From: Setaria digitata
Taxonomy: Eukaryota > Nematoda > Chromadorea > Rhabditida > Setariidae
Assembly: GCA_003640385.1 (NCBI GenBank)
Contig: RCAB01000021.1
Location: forward strand, 62,001 to 126,000
Length of the DNA stretch: 64,000 bases
Reading direction: 5' to 3'
This document shows positions 48,601 through 62,700 of this stretch, one piece after another. Made by a program: the position numbers and the translations under genes. The stretch's first letter is position 1. Every line of letters begins with the position of its first letter. A model generated the notes under the pieces. That model did no database searches. It was given only the letters and a program-made list of their open reading frames with translations, and was not told the DNA's origin.

Positions 48601-51600
48601 ATTTGTTTTTGATAAAAAAAAAAAAGAGAAAACGAAAGGAGAAAAAAAAGCAAAGAGAAAATGAAGGAAACTGCGGTTTTCCGGTTTCATTGGGGTAATT
48701 GTACTGTTGGAGTTTTTCGATTCAATCCCAAAAAATCATCCTTCTCTTCCTTAAACATATATTTTCTGCTTCTCTTTCTCTTTATTCTTTTTTCACCATC
48801 ATTTTTTTCTTCCTACCGTACAAATTAAATACCCATTAATTGCAATGGCAAAAAAAGCTTCGACTCGAAACAGCGTAACATTATGGTGATCGCTGTTGAT
48901 AGATACTTGGTTACTATTATGAACTGCTGATTACTGCATAATATATGACAGAAGTATCCCACATGGATCATATAGTAATTGTAATTGTAATTTTTTAATA
49001 ACAAATAACAATAAATAGTTTTAATTATCTCTTTTTTAAGACAGCAACAAATCATTATTTCGTTCTTCTCCAGCGTGATTATTTTCTGTGTTTAAATAAA
49101 ATGAAGGAAATTTGAATTGATATTTGGATTATCTGTAGATGTAAGGAGCTTGATAAGATGGAAAAGGCAAGAGGGAATTTGAGATATAATATCATATCAG
49201 GCAAAATATTTTAATAAGTGGGAACAATATATACCAATCGTTTTTCAAAGACATTCTTGGCAGTGACCACCAATGATTTTGTGAAAAATTTAATTATGAT
49301 TTATGTTAAATTCCAGTCGAAAGATTAAAATTTATGTGGAATAGGAAGAAAGGAGATGCTAACTTGTTCGTAAAGTTGTTAAAGCTACGAGTCAAAATTG
49401 TTGTAGTCCGACGTTTCAAATTTAGAACTGCTTGCTCTGTTTACTTGCGTGATATATCTTTTATTAATATTTTTCGTTAAAATTATTGTATAACTGGCTG
49501 AACTAACATTTTTACCCAACCAGTGAAATGTTTGCTGACATATAGCGTTGCTTTGTAACATCCGTCATGTAATTAGGTCAAACTATGAAATTCCTATAGT
49601 AGGATTGGTTCAAGTTTTGGAACATAAATTTTAATCATTTTGGTGGGTAATAATTATGGGAAAATAGGGGACGGATGATTAGTGGTGCTGCTGCTACCAT
49701 CTTATAGGTCGGTATGATAGTAAACAGGCAGGTACAACAAGGAGCAAGGCCTACCCAATGTTTTAACATTGACCGATTGACCTTGTTTTCATTATCTCCA
49801 TCAAGAAATCCTGTGATGCCCTGTCCCTTTCCCTTCCTCGCCTCGATGACTTCTCCAGACGTTGCAAGATTATGGTGAACTTTTCGAGACAGTGTTGATA
49901 TTCGGATTAGGATGACGTTGATATAATCATTGAAGATAGTAATAATGATGGCCGTGAAGGGAAGGCATATTGCATCTTCAAATTTTTATATCAATTTATC
50001 ATATCCTTGCGCGAAAGCAGAACTCGTTAATTACCTTTAATAAGGTATAAAAAGATAATGCAAATATTCGATAAAATTTAAATAATATTTTTTCAATATA
50101 TCATCCTTATTTAACCGGAAAATAATACTAGTCAAATAGCAAAATAAAAAATTTAATCCTTTTCACTTTCTACAAATGATTATCTAATAGAAGTTATTGT
50201 TATATCGTGCGGAAATAAATTTTTAAGATTTATTAGTTTGTGGGAGATGCGAAAAAAATATTAAATTAATGATTTATTGCGAATTAAAAACTTATAATCG
50301 AACCATTCGATTTTCTCTGCAGAGAAAAAAATTTTTGATTTCCTTCGTAAAATATATGTGGAAATTATTTCCTTCGATTTTATTTAAATTATTTGGAATT
50401 TGAAATTGGAAACCTGTGTTATATCAAACTATGTAAAATTTCAAAATATCACTTAACTGCTCTATTGAGTTAAATTTAATGTCTCCGAAGATATGTGAGG
50501 TTCAAGAGAAAGCTTGTTATTTCTCGTATTGAAAACCGTCTGGAAATGCAAGATATTACTTTAGTCAAGTCCAAATATCAGTTTCACGACAATAATGAGG
50601 AGCTTAAAGCAGTCTGGGCATAAAATTGTTTCTCATCCTTCCTTTTTGAGGATTTCTTCTCCTTTACAGTTTAAAATTAATTCCAACAGTTTTTTATCGT
50701 TTCATTCCCTTCACTTGTGAAATTCAATTCTTATTTAGGCCAAATTCAAAAGGAAGGAATTTATCATGATAGCGTTAACAGCTTGAGGATATGATATTGT
50801 TCAGTGTGAAAAATAGAAAAGTGATCATACCATTCAGTTAATGAAGCGTATGAAACAATGACGTATTCTCATATTCCTCTTCCTGCTCTCCTGCCCCTTA
50901 TCTTCCTCTCATCTTACACCTCGTTTAACCCTCTCCACAAATTCCCGAAAATTGCGATATAGTTGCACTGATTCTTGGTACTTCCTCTGTCACCTCTTTT
51001 CAGGATTAACATCCTTAAATATGAATATACCTTCCCAGATATTACGGATCTGCACCGCCATCTCTCTTTCCATGCAACATTCCATCCGCAATTCATTCAT
51101 TCACTTATCTCATCACTGTTCCTCAAAAAAACTTTTCAATCATCGTCATCATTTTCGCATTTTGAATTAGTCAGATTGTTTCTGATTTGATTGTTAACTC
51201 CCCTCTCCCATCCACTCCCCTTCATATGTTCCGGGTTTCCGTCCAGTTTACTTCAACCTCATCCTGTACAGACTGGCACAATAGTATTGCTGAACAGACG
51301 AAACCAGTGCATTTTATTGAATTATTTGATAAAATATCATATTTAAACGCGATGTATGTAAGAAATTAATTAGTAGCATATGAAGTTCAGTTGTTTGACA
51401 GAACAGATTTTGAGTTCTAAAACTTGAACGATTAACAGATTCTGATATCGAGGTAAAAAAGAATGAAAGAAAAAACAACTAGCACTAATTTTCAAATTTA
51501 TTTTGGATTAAAATGACGAAATTATTCAAAATTGTTTATTCTTGAGACAAGATCTCAGTGCTGAAACATTATAGTATGAAATGAACAATACTCGGGTTTT

Positions 51601-54600
51601 CGTCACCTATTCTATTTAAAAAAAAAAAAAAAAAAAATATTTGCAAAATTTTACTTCATAATAATAAATGCTAAAAGTTATGCTCAGTGCTCCACTAATC
51701 ATACATTTCAGTGACTAGATTCTATTTTGGACTGTTTATTTAGTGATGCATAGATCACATAGATCACACGTAAATTTCATTAAAAAATTTCTGGAAAGTT
51801 TCATTCCGACGGATTAAACATCCAGCGAAAAAGCTGAATCTCTGAAATGTTTTACTGAATTTCATGCACAGCAGACGTGTTGTAAGATTAAGCTTTTTCT
51901 CTCTCATCTCTTTTTGAATTAATAATTTATTTTCATTATTAACATATCGGGATTGAGGAAAGACTCTTTCTAAAAAGGAATCAGAAGACAAATTAGAAAA
52001 GTTTATTTTAATTTACTGGATATGAGTGTCTCTTTCTACATTCTGCCCTGCTCTTACATAGAGCAGTGACGGAAATTCTAATTTTATTCTGTTGATATCT
52101 GTTTCTTTTAATTATCATTGCTCAAATTATATTCATTGCTGTAAGCATTGTTATTAAAGAGGAAGAAATACTTTAGAAAAAATCTGATAATGAGGTATTG
52201 AACGACAGCGGCAGCTGATAGATTCATAAAAAATAATAATTAGGAATCTGATCAAGAAGAAAATATAAAGCAGAAAAAGTTATTTAATAATATTTTCATT
52301 GATACACTGCAGGAAGGTGCAAAAAGCTGGGGAAGCTTAAGATCCATATTGAAAAAGATTGAGGCTTACATTCATCTGTTTTAAAATAATGTTAATGAAA
52401 GTTTCACCTTGCAATATTAATTATTTACGCCCACATTTCGACGTGTGAGACTTCAATATTATTATGTAATTAAGCATGAATAGTGAAGCAGTCAGAAGTT
52501 AAAAAAATGACTCAGAAGGAAAAAAGAGCGACTTCTGAAACATTAGAATTAGTTGAAATTTTCTTTTCACTAAACATTTAGTTTACTTTTCGTGAGTTTA
52601 CACTCCCAACAACTGAAAATATGCTCTTTGTAAATAAAAACTGAAATTGTAACGACAACAAATGGTCTGAAGCAAATCACATAAAGTGTTCCTTCCTCAC
52701 TCACATTTCGAGTCTGTGGAGCGCTACCTAACTAAAATTTTAGAGAATAGAAGGAGAAATGGTGAAATAAATTTTTTTTGTCCATTGAAAATTTGAACGA
52801 TTGCTTCATAGTGAAATTTTGAATCCTTCCAATCATAATTATAAATCTTGTAGATTATTCGAAAAATTTCTTTATAGATTCTCGAGTGTTATCACCATGG
52901 TTATCAACAGCTCTTTTTTATCATCCACCTGCAACAGTAGCAGCTGGAAATTGGTCTCATGCCGATTTAGCTTCACTTGATTTTAATGATTTCATGAAGG
53001 GTGGATCTACCTTCGGAGCTGCAACATTACCGCCTCGGCCATTAACATTTGCATATCACTCCGCGTTACTTGATGTGCTCTACACTAATTTGCACAGTAC
53101 AACACCGCCACAATCAGGTATTCCTTCCTCTTTTTCTCATTAAGAGATGTTAATTAGGTATTTAATTAACTCGTTTTCTCACTAAGAAATGCTCATTTCC
53201 TCACATCGCCTGCTACTAGTATCAGTTGTACATTTGGTACACGGAAGGTAACTTGCTTGCTAGGGACGAATAGGTTGTATATTTAGGTGCACCTTCGACA
53301 GTTCCAATTCACAGTCCATTGTTCTGTCCAACGTATCCATCACAGCCAATAAGAACGTTTATGGGTCGACGATACAGCGAGCCAACAGCACTGATCCCTC
53401 ATCATCATTCTGGCACTGGAAGAAGAAAAAGTCGTGAAGGTGATAATTTTGACGCTTATTTCTAGGCTTTCTTTTGTTATCAGTATCAATTAATTATAAT
53501 TATACGAAAATAATAGCGATTGATAATTCCGAAAAATTATTTCAAAATTATTTGAAGAAATGAAATGATCGAGCAGAGAATAATTTGACTATTAACGTTT
53601 TTATAGATCGCTTTTTTCCAGTTGAAATGTGAAGGTCAAGCTTCAGGTCAAGTAAATTATTTGTGGGAATTTTTGTTGCGTTTATTACAAGATAAGGAAT
53701 ATTCTCCCAAATATATCAAATGGCTGGATCATAGCAAAGGAATTTTTAAACTTGTCGACTCGAAAGCTGTTTCGCGTCTTTGGGGATTGCATAAGAATAA
53801 GCCGGGAATGAATTATGAAACAATGGGTCGAGCACTCAGGTTAAGATCTAATTTTTTTCTTTTTTGTTTTATTATTATCTGAAGCAGGTAACAGTAAGTT
53901 GCAACATTTTGATTTAATACTTTTAGCAATTGAAAAAAATATCTTACCAATCGAAGTGCAGTAAGAGAGAAAATTTGATATTAATATAAATAATTATTCC
54001 CCGCAAATCTTACTCGTTAAGTCTTCACTACTTTTCCTGATCCCTGAAGTCACTTCACGTAATCCTTGCAGATTTGACTCAATGAAAAAGGCACACATCT
54101 AAATATTAGAGGAAATAAAATCGTTTCAGATATTACTATCAACGTGGAATATTGCAAAAGGTAGATGGTCAGCGACTAGTTTATCAGTTTATGGATGTAC
54201 CTAAGGAGGTTTCCTTTTATCATTTATTTCGCAGACATTTTTCCCAGTTTACTTTTCTTCTTTGATTTCAACAAACTATAGAAAAAAATACTTCGGGTTT
54301 TTTAGTTTTTGTTGTCTTCCGAGCTAACGCATAGGATACATATATTTTTAATTCTAACTAAATTATCATACAATTATATTATCAGCTCCTGTTATTTGTC
54401 GCAAAATAATAATGATCATTGAGTTTGGTGATATTAACAAGCAAGAAACAATCTAAAAACTACATTTTAAAGGCATTTGAGGAACCTTTTGATGATCAAC
54501 AGCTTATCACTGTGGAGAGCGGTGGTGATTGTGGCAGCAGTGGAAAACAACTGAAGAAGGAAAGCGATTTTTTGAATTTTAATGAAGATAGAAGTGTCAC

Positions 54601-54721
54601 TGATATGTCACCACCAGGAATCGGCGAATTTGCATGCAGTGATGCTGGTAGTAGTTGTAGTACTAGCAGTACTGATAATAACAACAATCCCTCCCAATTA
54701 AAACGTTTTTTTTGCGAATGA
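45654..54721 (+). CDS. ETS-domain transcription factor, ELF/E74 group
   Basis: Exons 45654-46505, 47103-47340, 52878-53117, 53287-53439, 53647-53839, 54130-54208 and 54473-54721 join in phase to about 667 residues. The ETS winged-helix DNA-binding domain (about 498-582) starts [20 protein letters not shown], contains [16 protein letters not shown] and the recognition helix MGRALRYYYQRG, and ends with [16 protein letters not shown] followed by a GQRLVYQF tail is diagnostic of ELF1/2/4 and Drosophila E74, as opposed to ETS1, ELK or SPDEF. Such factors bind GGAA sites in the nucleus. The long N-terminus is polar, with an Asp/Asn repeat (DNDNNND) and a proline-rich stretch; the C-terminus is acidic and Ser-rich, ending KRFFCE. 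The exon-2 donor (G|GTTGGC) is weak; unspliced, the frame stops at 47370-47372, before the ETS domain. The ETS exon 5 start at 53647 (TTCAG) was chosen because upstream acceptors break phase. Confidence 0.9.
47341..52877. other. 5.5-kb intron of the ETS gene
   Basis: No exon of a nested gene was recognised on either strand. Composition is AT-rich with scattered A/T runs, except for pyrimidine-rich C/T segments around 50870-51250, where CTCTTCC-type words dominate. An open frame at 48441-48698 ends in a lysine-rich simple repeat and looks non-coding. The size leaves room for an internal promoter and alternative first exon. Confidence 0.5.
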
Positions 54722-56772
54722 AATTTTATTTCTGGCAAATCTCCGATTAGGCCTTCATTTTAATTTATACATGAGTTGCAAAGAAACCGCTCTATAAATG
54801 GTACCGATCAAATCTAGACTACTACCTATGATTCCGTTCATGCTGCAAATTGCATTCAGATTTTATTAAAAAAAAAAAACTTTTGAAAGTTCTTGTAAAT
54901 TGGGATATTAGCTCTCTGATGTGTGTACATATATATCTTTCATTTTGCTTTTTTTTTAGCTCAGACAGTTCTGTAGCACAGACACAAGCTTCAGGCATCT
55001 TAAAAGACTCCTCCAAGATTCGACAAGCGGAATCTCATTAATCGTCATAATTAGATCATCTTCTGGGACCTCGTCCTTCCTTTTAAAGTCTAAATCGAAT
55101 CAAACATTTCAAACACAAGCAAAAATTATACTTCTTACAAGCACCACTGAATTGATTGGTTAACTTAACTTTTGTAGCACTGTTTAGTTATTGTTTTCAA
55201 GTAAGAACTATTTACTTCAGGCATGCGTATTTTGAATCTTTTCAGCGCTCTTCTTTTTGGTCACTTCACTTAATAATGCTAAAGCTAGTTGTGCATCAGC
55301 TTGTTCCAAATAATTTCGACAGTAATCGATGAGTGTGCTGTTTTGGTCATTAAAAAAACGAAACTTTTTGTAAATAAAACTGAAGCTAGGGCTTTTTCAA
55401 CGAGAAACTGAATTCATGAAAAATAAAGAAAAAACGATGAAAGTAATTATGACTACATAGTTCGGATGCTAGTGGTTATTAGCTTATAAAATACCTGTGG
55501 AAGATGCCTCCTATTGTTCTGGATCAGAAGAGTTCCTCAAACAATCTTTTCTTCTCTACCTGAGTTACTTTCTAGACCGTTCCCCTTAAACTGTTGATGA
55601 GAATGGAGTTAAACACTACCGAAGATTACATTAACATCTATTTCATATGAAGAAATTTAAGGGATAGTTTCACTTGCTATCCAAAGCCGTAACTGATTCA
55701 CTCTAACTTGGAGCCAGCAACTGACGTTCTTATCTTGTTTGACGCATTTTTCGCTAATTTCAAAATTAAGTTATTTATCGGAACTAAAAAAAATCACATG
55801 TTTTGTCTTCTTCTTAAAGATTTCCTATCATTAAATTTTTTTTTTTTTTTAAATGTTATATCAGTAAGAAAGACACTGCGTTAATGAACGAACAATATTT
55901 CTCACAATCTTTGTTCTGAAAACTTCGAGTTTTCTTTCAGCTATTTCAACTTCCTAACTTTCAAAATTCTTTTAGGTTTTAAAAATATAATTTCTATTCT
56001 TCCTTAATATTTGCGTGTGTAGCAGCATTTTAAATGTAGATTTCAAATGTAGACAGGATAGATTTTTCATATTCGGTGTTTTTTTGCCACCGGGATAGAT
56101 TCAGCTACTCCAGAATTCATTTTGTCAGTGTAATAAGATGTCTTTTTGTTTTTTAATTATTGCATGAACAAAAAAGTCAGGTTCTGAATGGTGTTATCGC
56201 TGGAGTAGACTAGGCCTGTTTTCATTATGTATGACCTTATTCGATGGTGCTGCCTGTGAAATCTAATTTATTAATCAACAACCATTTTCGCGGGTTTAGC
56301 AAAGAAGAATTCGAGGATTTTAAAAAAATTCTGGTTAAAGATTCCGAATTTAACTTAATTTAGCTTAGATATTCTGCTTGTATGATGAATGAACTCTAAT
56401 TATAGTAATATCTTCTCTAGAAGAAATTCTGACAAAAAATAAACTATCGAATCATTCGGTTCTGGCTTATGTCTATACTACTCATTTATTTGTTTATTTT
56501 TTCCAGAAGGAGGAGAGTAAAGTTAGGTAATGTGCAGTAATTTATCTTCATGAGCTTTTTCTAGCTGACCTGAAATTATTTTATTCAATTCTATATTAAT
56601 TTTAAAATTGCTGTGCGATATTCATGAAATTTTTTCCTTCATCTGAACAAAGCATTGACATACTAATTAATCAACCAATCATTTAACTGTTTTCATTAAT
56701 CAGTTAATCAGCTGGTCAAATTAACTTGGCAATTACAATTAATTGATTCGAAAAAAAAGAAATAAAAAGTGA
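54722..56772. other. Convergent intergenic region between the ETS gene and nhl-1
   Basis: Both flanking genes end here, so the 2 kb should carry two 3' UTRs. TTTATT at 56580-56585 is a minus-strand AATAAA about 190 nt past the nhl-1 stop. Homopolymers include T14 near 55837-55850. An open frame at 54822-55016 (minus) is antisense low complexity. No gene was recognised. Confidence 0.5.
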
Positions 56773-59700
56773 CTAGAACAACTGTATACGATGATTTTCA
56801 CGATCGGAAACAACAATTGTGGTATCAATGAGTGCAACCGCCTCAACACCTTTGAGTTGTCCAGGTGCATTGCCCCAAGTGCCAAAACTGTGCATGTAAC
56901 GACCATTGGGATAAAAAATTTGCACGCGGTTGTTGCCACTATCAGCTACGATGATGAAACCCTGAAATAGTTCCAAGTTTTTTTGAATAACTCATTCAAC
57001 TAATTTCTATTTATTAAATTTCAAAAGTGGCATGGAGATAAGATGAGGAGGCTGTGCGATAGATAGATAACAGGTCTAAAATGAAAATCTGAAATTGTTT
57101 TTGCGAGCAAACATTAATAGAGAAGGAGAAACATGAAAAGTTAAATAGCGCTACCCAGAACAGTATTCCCTACTGAATTAACTGATAAGAAAAGTAAAAT
57201 TACCGGAAGGTTAGTTTCATTACTTCCCTTATTACCTGAACTTAGAGGGACGAAAGGATAAAATGTGACAAGAGCATTCAAACTTGTTTAGTGAAAAAAT
57301 AGCAGTTATGATCGGTCGGTTTCGTATTTGATGTCATTGAGAGCTAGCGAATGGCAGTATTGTTTTTGGTGAATAAGATAGTGAGGTTCAGGGAGGAAGG
57401 AGCTTCTGTGAGAGGTTCTGGACACAAAACCTGATCATCAACGGCGATTCCACGTGGGAATTTCATCTGGCCGTTCTGGTATCCTTCGGAACCAAATTGA
57501 AAGATCGGATTGCCACTGTGATCAAAGATGCAAACTCGATGATTCGAACTGTCCGTTACATAAATATTTTGGGTTCGTTTATGAACCGCAATAAATTGTG
57601 GATGATGAAACTGGCCAATTCCTGGGCCCATTGTGCCGAATTTGCCAGCAAATTGTCCCTTGCTATCGAACATTTGGACACGATGATTGTCCTGAATTGC
57701 GTTTTCCTCGTCAAGTGTGTTTTGCTGATGCTATCAGTTTAAATTTGAAATTCCTCCTTGTAAATTCAGAATCACTTTTTTTTTTTTATTGTCTCTACGG
57801 ATTAACCTCTTATCCAGACTTTCTATGTCCTGAAAAAGCACCCGACATCGGTCTTTCTATACTAGACTCAATTCTGATCTATTTTTTTTTCAATTCTGAA
57901 AATATTAATTCTAGGCTGGCACTTTAGACTGAACTTCTTCAGATTCACTTATATTATTAATAAAAAACTTTGCGAATACGCTTTACTCCTATAAAGACAT
58001 AAGTAACAGTAATTTCCGAAGCGGAAAAAGACATCAGATGCAAGCATTCAGACGCGAGCATACTCAGCGCAACTGCAAGTGCATCAGAAGAAATTGCATG
58101 CAGCACAGAGATTACACTGCATTTAGACAAGCTAGCAAGGCTAATACGTTGCCAAGTTGTTTTTTCACTTTCCCGTCAGGTACTCACGTACCTTATCAAC
58201 AACGTAGATCATCCCCATATCATCCACAGCTACACCCCATGGATTGTTGAAACGACCACTGGATGGACCATGTCCGCCGAATTTTTTCACGTAATGGCCA
58301 TTCTGATCAAAAATCATAATTCGATGATTATAACGATCGGAAATGATGAGGTGTTTATGCCTACTGCAGCATACTCCAGCAGCACTATCCAGCTGTGCGT
58401 CATTACTGCCGTATTTTCCGAACATCCGTAACAAGCGTCCACCTGTATTAAAAATGCAAATGCGGTGATTGCTACTGTCACACACCGCAAACTCGTTGCC
58501 ACCTAAAACGGCAAGACCACGTGGCCAGTTAAGTTCTCCTTCTTTAGAACCTTTCTTACCAAACACCAACTTTGGCTTGCCTTTTGACAGGTAATCAATG
58601 GTACATATGAAACGTGGAGCTTGGAACAGACGGCCGTCAAAGGAATTTTCGTAATCCAAAGCAATGCTGGACCGTTTCCGATAACGTGATCGACGATCTT
58701 GGCTCGATAATGAAGAAGGAGCCACCACGGCCATATCACTGATGTCGCCATCTTGACGCATCACTGATGTAACGCCACCAGCCAAACGGCTGGAGCGTTC
58801 CAAAAGAAGCTGTTGAACACGACTGTTTGAGGATGGTATTGCATTAGCAATATTAGAATTATTAGCATTAGCAGAAGAGAGTGCTAGGCTAGCCAAGTTG
58901 CTCTGCTGGCCGTTCAAAGCAGCCAGTACAGAAATCAGGTCAGGATTTGTCTTGGAGCGTTGATAACGCTGTCGACGTCTCAACAACCAGGATGGCAGCT
59001 GCTCACCTGGATAGTGCGTCACCGGAATCGGCAGTGATGGTCCTTCTACGCTTTCATTCGATAAAAGTGTTTCCTGAGTTGTCAACGAAAGAGGATTTGG
59101 ATCGGAGGAACGTTGGTGAGAAAGCGGTTCCTTGGATTCAGAAGCACTGCGACAAATGATGCGGAAACGACTGCTTGTCTGTTTCTGTTGGACAGGTTCA
59201 TTCTCGCACTCACTTTCATCACTTGTATTATTGTAGTTATTGCTACTGTTCCCATTGCTATCCATACCATTGCCGGATGTCAGTGCTGTATTCTGAATTC
59301 GACTGGCACGACGCATTTCATGCGCTGTACGGATGTTTTCAATTTTCTCATTCAGACTTGTGTCGTCGCTTGATAGTTGTCGTGGTAGTGGCGGCTTCTT
59401 TGTAAATTTAACTGTTCCCAACAGTTTTGGGGTGCTACTACCTGTGATATTGATGTTTTCATTTTTCTGGTTGTTTAGTGCTACCGGTAACGGCATGTGC
59501 GTTTGATTAACTGATTTCAGGGGCGGTTTTGCCGTGCTATTGCTAGTAGATGTTTGCAGTGGCTCTTCTGACGGTTTTAAAATATTTTTGGAATTTTGTG
59601 ATAACGTTGTGGCAGTAGCACTGGCAGTCCTGCTAGTATGGCTACTATGTGGTTGAGCAATTTCAGTCGTTGACTGATTCTTAGCTAGGATAACTGTTGA

Positions 59701-62700
59701 TTCCGTTGCAGGTTGAACTTCATTTAGTACCACACCTTTAGGAACAACCAAAAATTTGCTAGTTGAATTGTCATCATCTGAGGTGACACCACTCTGTCCA
59801 GAACTATTAGTGAAAGCGGTGGTTGACAAGTCCTCAGAGACAACTTTCGCAGTTGCGGTTAATGAATTATTTTTCGCAGTAACATTTGCAAGAGAAAGGT
59901 TCACACCATTGCTAACAACAGTACGGCTCCACGGACTATTTCCTGGTTTATGAGAAGTACCACTACTGGTACCTCCTGCTGTTCCAGTGTTACTACCGCC
60001 ACCACCTGGTGACTGGCCAGAATTGTCAAATTTCTCAACCCTTAATCGATTCCAAGCTTCTTCTTCCATCTGCTGTCGACGACGATATCGAATGGACATC
60101 ACATCCTCCTCACCACCCTGATAGTTAACACGCATTCCATAACGACCCGCAATACAGCGAAAGTCATTTTGGGCACGTCCACTTCCTTCCTCCAAATCAA
60201 CCGAGCGTTTGGCATACTTATAGTTGTCCGATTCGTAACCAATTTTCATCGGACGTGGTAGGTATGATTGTTCCAACGGAAGATAGCGTCCGGCAAATTG
60301 GGGTAGCATTACAGTAAGCTCGCCAAAACTCGCAATAGCTGTCGGTAATTTTGAAGCATCGTCCCCAGGCGAAAAGCGTAGCTTCTTCGAGAACAGTTCG
60401 TCGGCATCAGGCTGAAATTTTTCATCTTTAAGAAAAAAAGCACAAAAAAATTGCTGGATTAGCATGAAGTGGAAAAATTGTAAATTAGTGAAGTAAGAAT
60501 AGCTTTGTAAAATTATTAGTTCTTGCAATGAAAATTTAGTGAAATAAGATGGCTTTGGAAAATTATCAGTCCCCACTCACTTTACGCGATTCTACAATCA
60601 CTACTTTGTTTTATTTAATTATACATCTTATACTCTATCCTTTTCATTCGTATTTTGCGAATCACACAGGTTATATGTTACTGATATAATCTGCGCTAGT
60701 ATTTCTCATAATTTCATGTTATCAAAAATTCATTTTCTATGCTGAAAACGCTATCGTTTCTACATTCAGCATAATACTTCTATTTCAAAAAATAAATCAG
60801 AAAAGAATATAGCTGGATAGAGTTAAGTAGAAGAATCACTTTGTATCCACAGAAGAAGGATAAGAAAATCTCGAATTTTTTTAAATTATAATATTAGTTT
60901 GACAAAAAGAACTATATGCTTAAATTTATTACAAAAGATTATATTTTCGGATATCATATGTAAGGTAAACATCAAATAGATTCAGTTTACTTGAAAATTC
61001 CTTAGATATTCCAATCCCTCCGAGAAAACGTTTTTCAATTTCACCAATTCAGAATCGTGCACTTCTCGTTCACCTTTTAGTGCCGCTTCCAAATATGCAC
61101 AACCTGTAAGAAAATTGACTTTATTTTTTCTATGATTTCTTTAATTTGTGGTATTATGTTTCTTCATTGACCAATGCTTATTTGATTAATTAGTTAACTA
61201 AAGATCGTCAGCATACGTGTAATTATTCCCCAGAAAGAACTTTTGAATAGTAATTGCTTTGAAACTTTTAATGATATAAGTTGGAAGAAATAAAAATAAA
61301 AATTATTCACTGAGAAAAGAGACAACTATCAGTGAACTGTACATTCGACTTCCCTAAATTCTGCTTCATCCCATCAAATTAAACGACTAAACTAGCAAGT
61401 GAAATACATAATAAAATTTTAAGACCTTCGCTCATATTCGAACTTTCAATTTCAAGCACATCACGCAAATTACGCATAAGTCTAGTTTCAGTTGCGTTGA
61501 ATGTTTCGATTTCTTCAATGAACATCTCTTCGCGTTTTTTCAGTTCCCGATAATAACGACGGAAATATTCTTTGACCTATAAATGCAAATTAACTCACTT
61601 CAAGTTTTTTGAAATAATATCAAGTGATGCTAATAGAGATGACGTTAAGACTCGATTCCAGATTTTTTTCGATTTACTTGGCCTCTGTTCATCGACCTCC
61701 ATCGATATCGACCATCGACCGGCTCATCCATTCAAATGATTTATTTCAGAATTATCTTTCACATCTGTGAGTATTTTTATTTGAAATAAAAACAATGCAG
61801 CACCTCATCCTTAGCAGTTTCGCAACTTAATGACAGAAGCTCAGCTCCTTTGCTTAAGCCGTCAGAAGCTTCAGTGATTCGATTTGACAAACGCTTAACC
61901 TGCAATGTGACACGGCTTCACAAAAATTTTCTTTTCATTTGCAATTTCTGCAGAAAATTACCGATTGTAAAATTGAATATTACGAACTTTTTGGAAGTTT
62001 CAAAGACTGACAGAATTTAATTCTTTAAAAAACTAGTGGTAAAACATATTTGTGTTTTAAAAAAATAGGTCCTCAGAATTGCCTAATTTGATACTTTTTA
62101 GTTACTAGATTTCTTTCTGATAACTTAACTGCTGTACAATAGTGCTTTATCAACTGTTTTGAAAATAATTTTTTAACCTGATGATTATTTGTCGAAAAAT
62201 TTTTAGTTACAGTTTTAAAGAAAATCCTAGCCATTAACATTTTGCTTCTGTAAATGATGTTTGTAGAGATTAAATCAATTAAGCTTTTTTCAATTTAAAG
62301 CTTCAAATAAATGAGCCAAAATGGACCTGATTGAGCATCCTGGTAAGGTCACGCTTTAACATTTCCAAGTGTGTTGCACGACAATCACTACAGACTCGTT
62401 TTTCACAGTGAGCGCAAATGTCCAGAACAGCCTTTTCATCGCATACTTTGCATCGTTCCAGATTATACCTGCAATCCCCCTAAAGAATCCTAGCAAAAGT
62501 ATCGTTTCGTCACGTGCTTTCCTTCAAGTATCACTTCGTATCAGCACCGTATTACTGTACTTTGTTCCATAAATGTTCATTATGCAGTGGAATGGGATGA
62601 GTGAGATCAGGGTGAATCACTGAAGTGATAAGGCAGGCCGTATGTCCTGATCATCAGCTTTATTCCTTTCAACAGCTGTGCGATTTTTAAGTCTTCAATT

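Noticed and set aside
48441..48698. Candidate small cysteine-containing protein in the ETS intron
   Set aside because: The frame ends in a lysine-rich simple repeat from an A-rich tract and has no signal of selection or splice context.
59756..59953. Plus-strand open frames across 58.9-60.0 kb
   Set aside because: They are antisense to the 2220-bp nhl-1 exon, whose composition and flanking NHL repeats fix the coding strand.
60412..60576. N-terminal extension of the large nhl-1 exon (an ATG at 60574-60576)
   Set aside because: The TTTCAG acceptor ending at 60412 joins exon 60991-61103 exactly in phase; the extra sequence is hydrophobic intron read-through.
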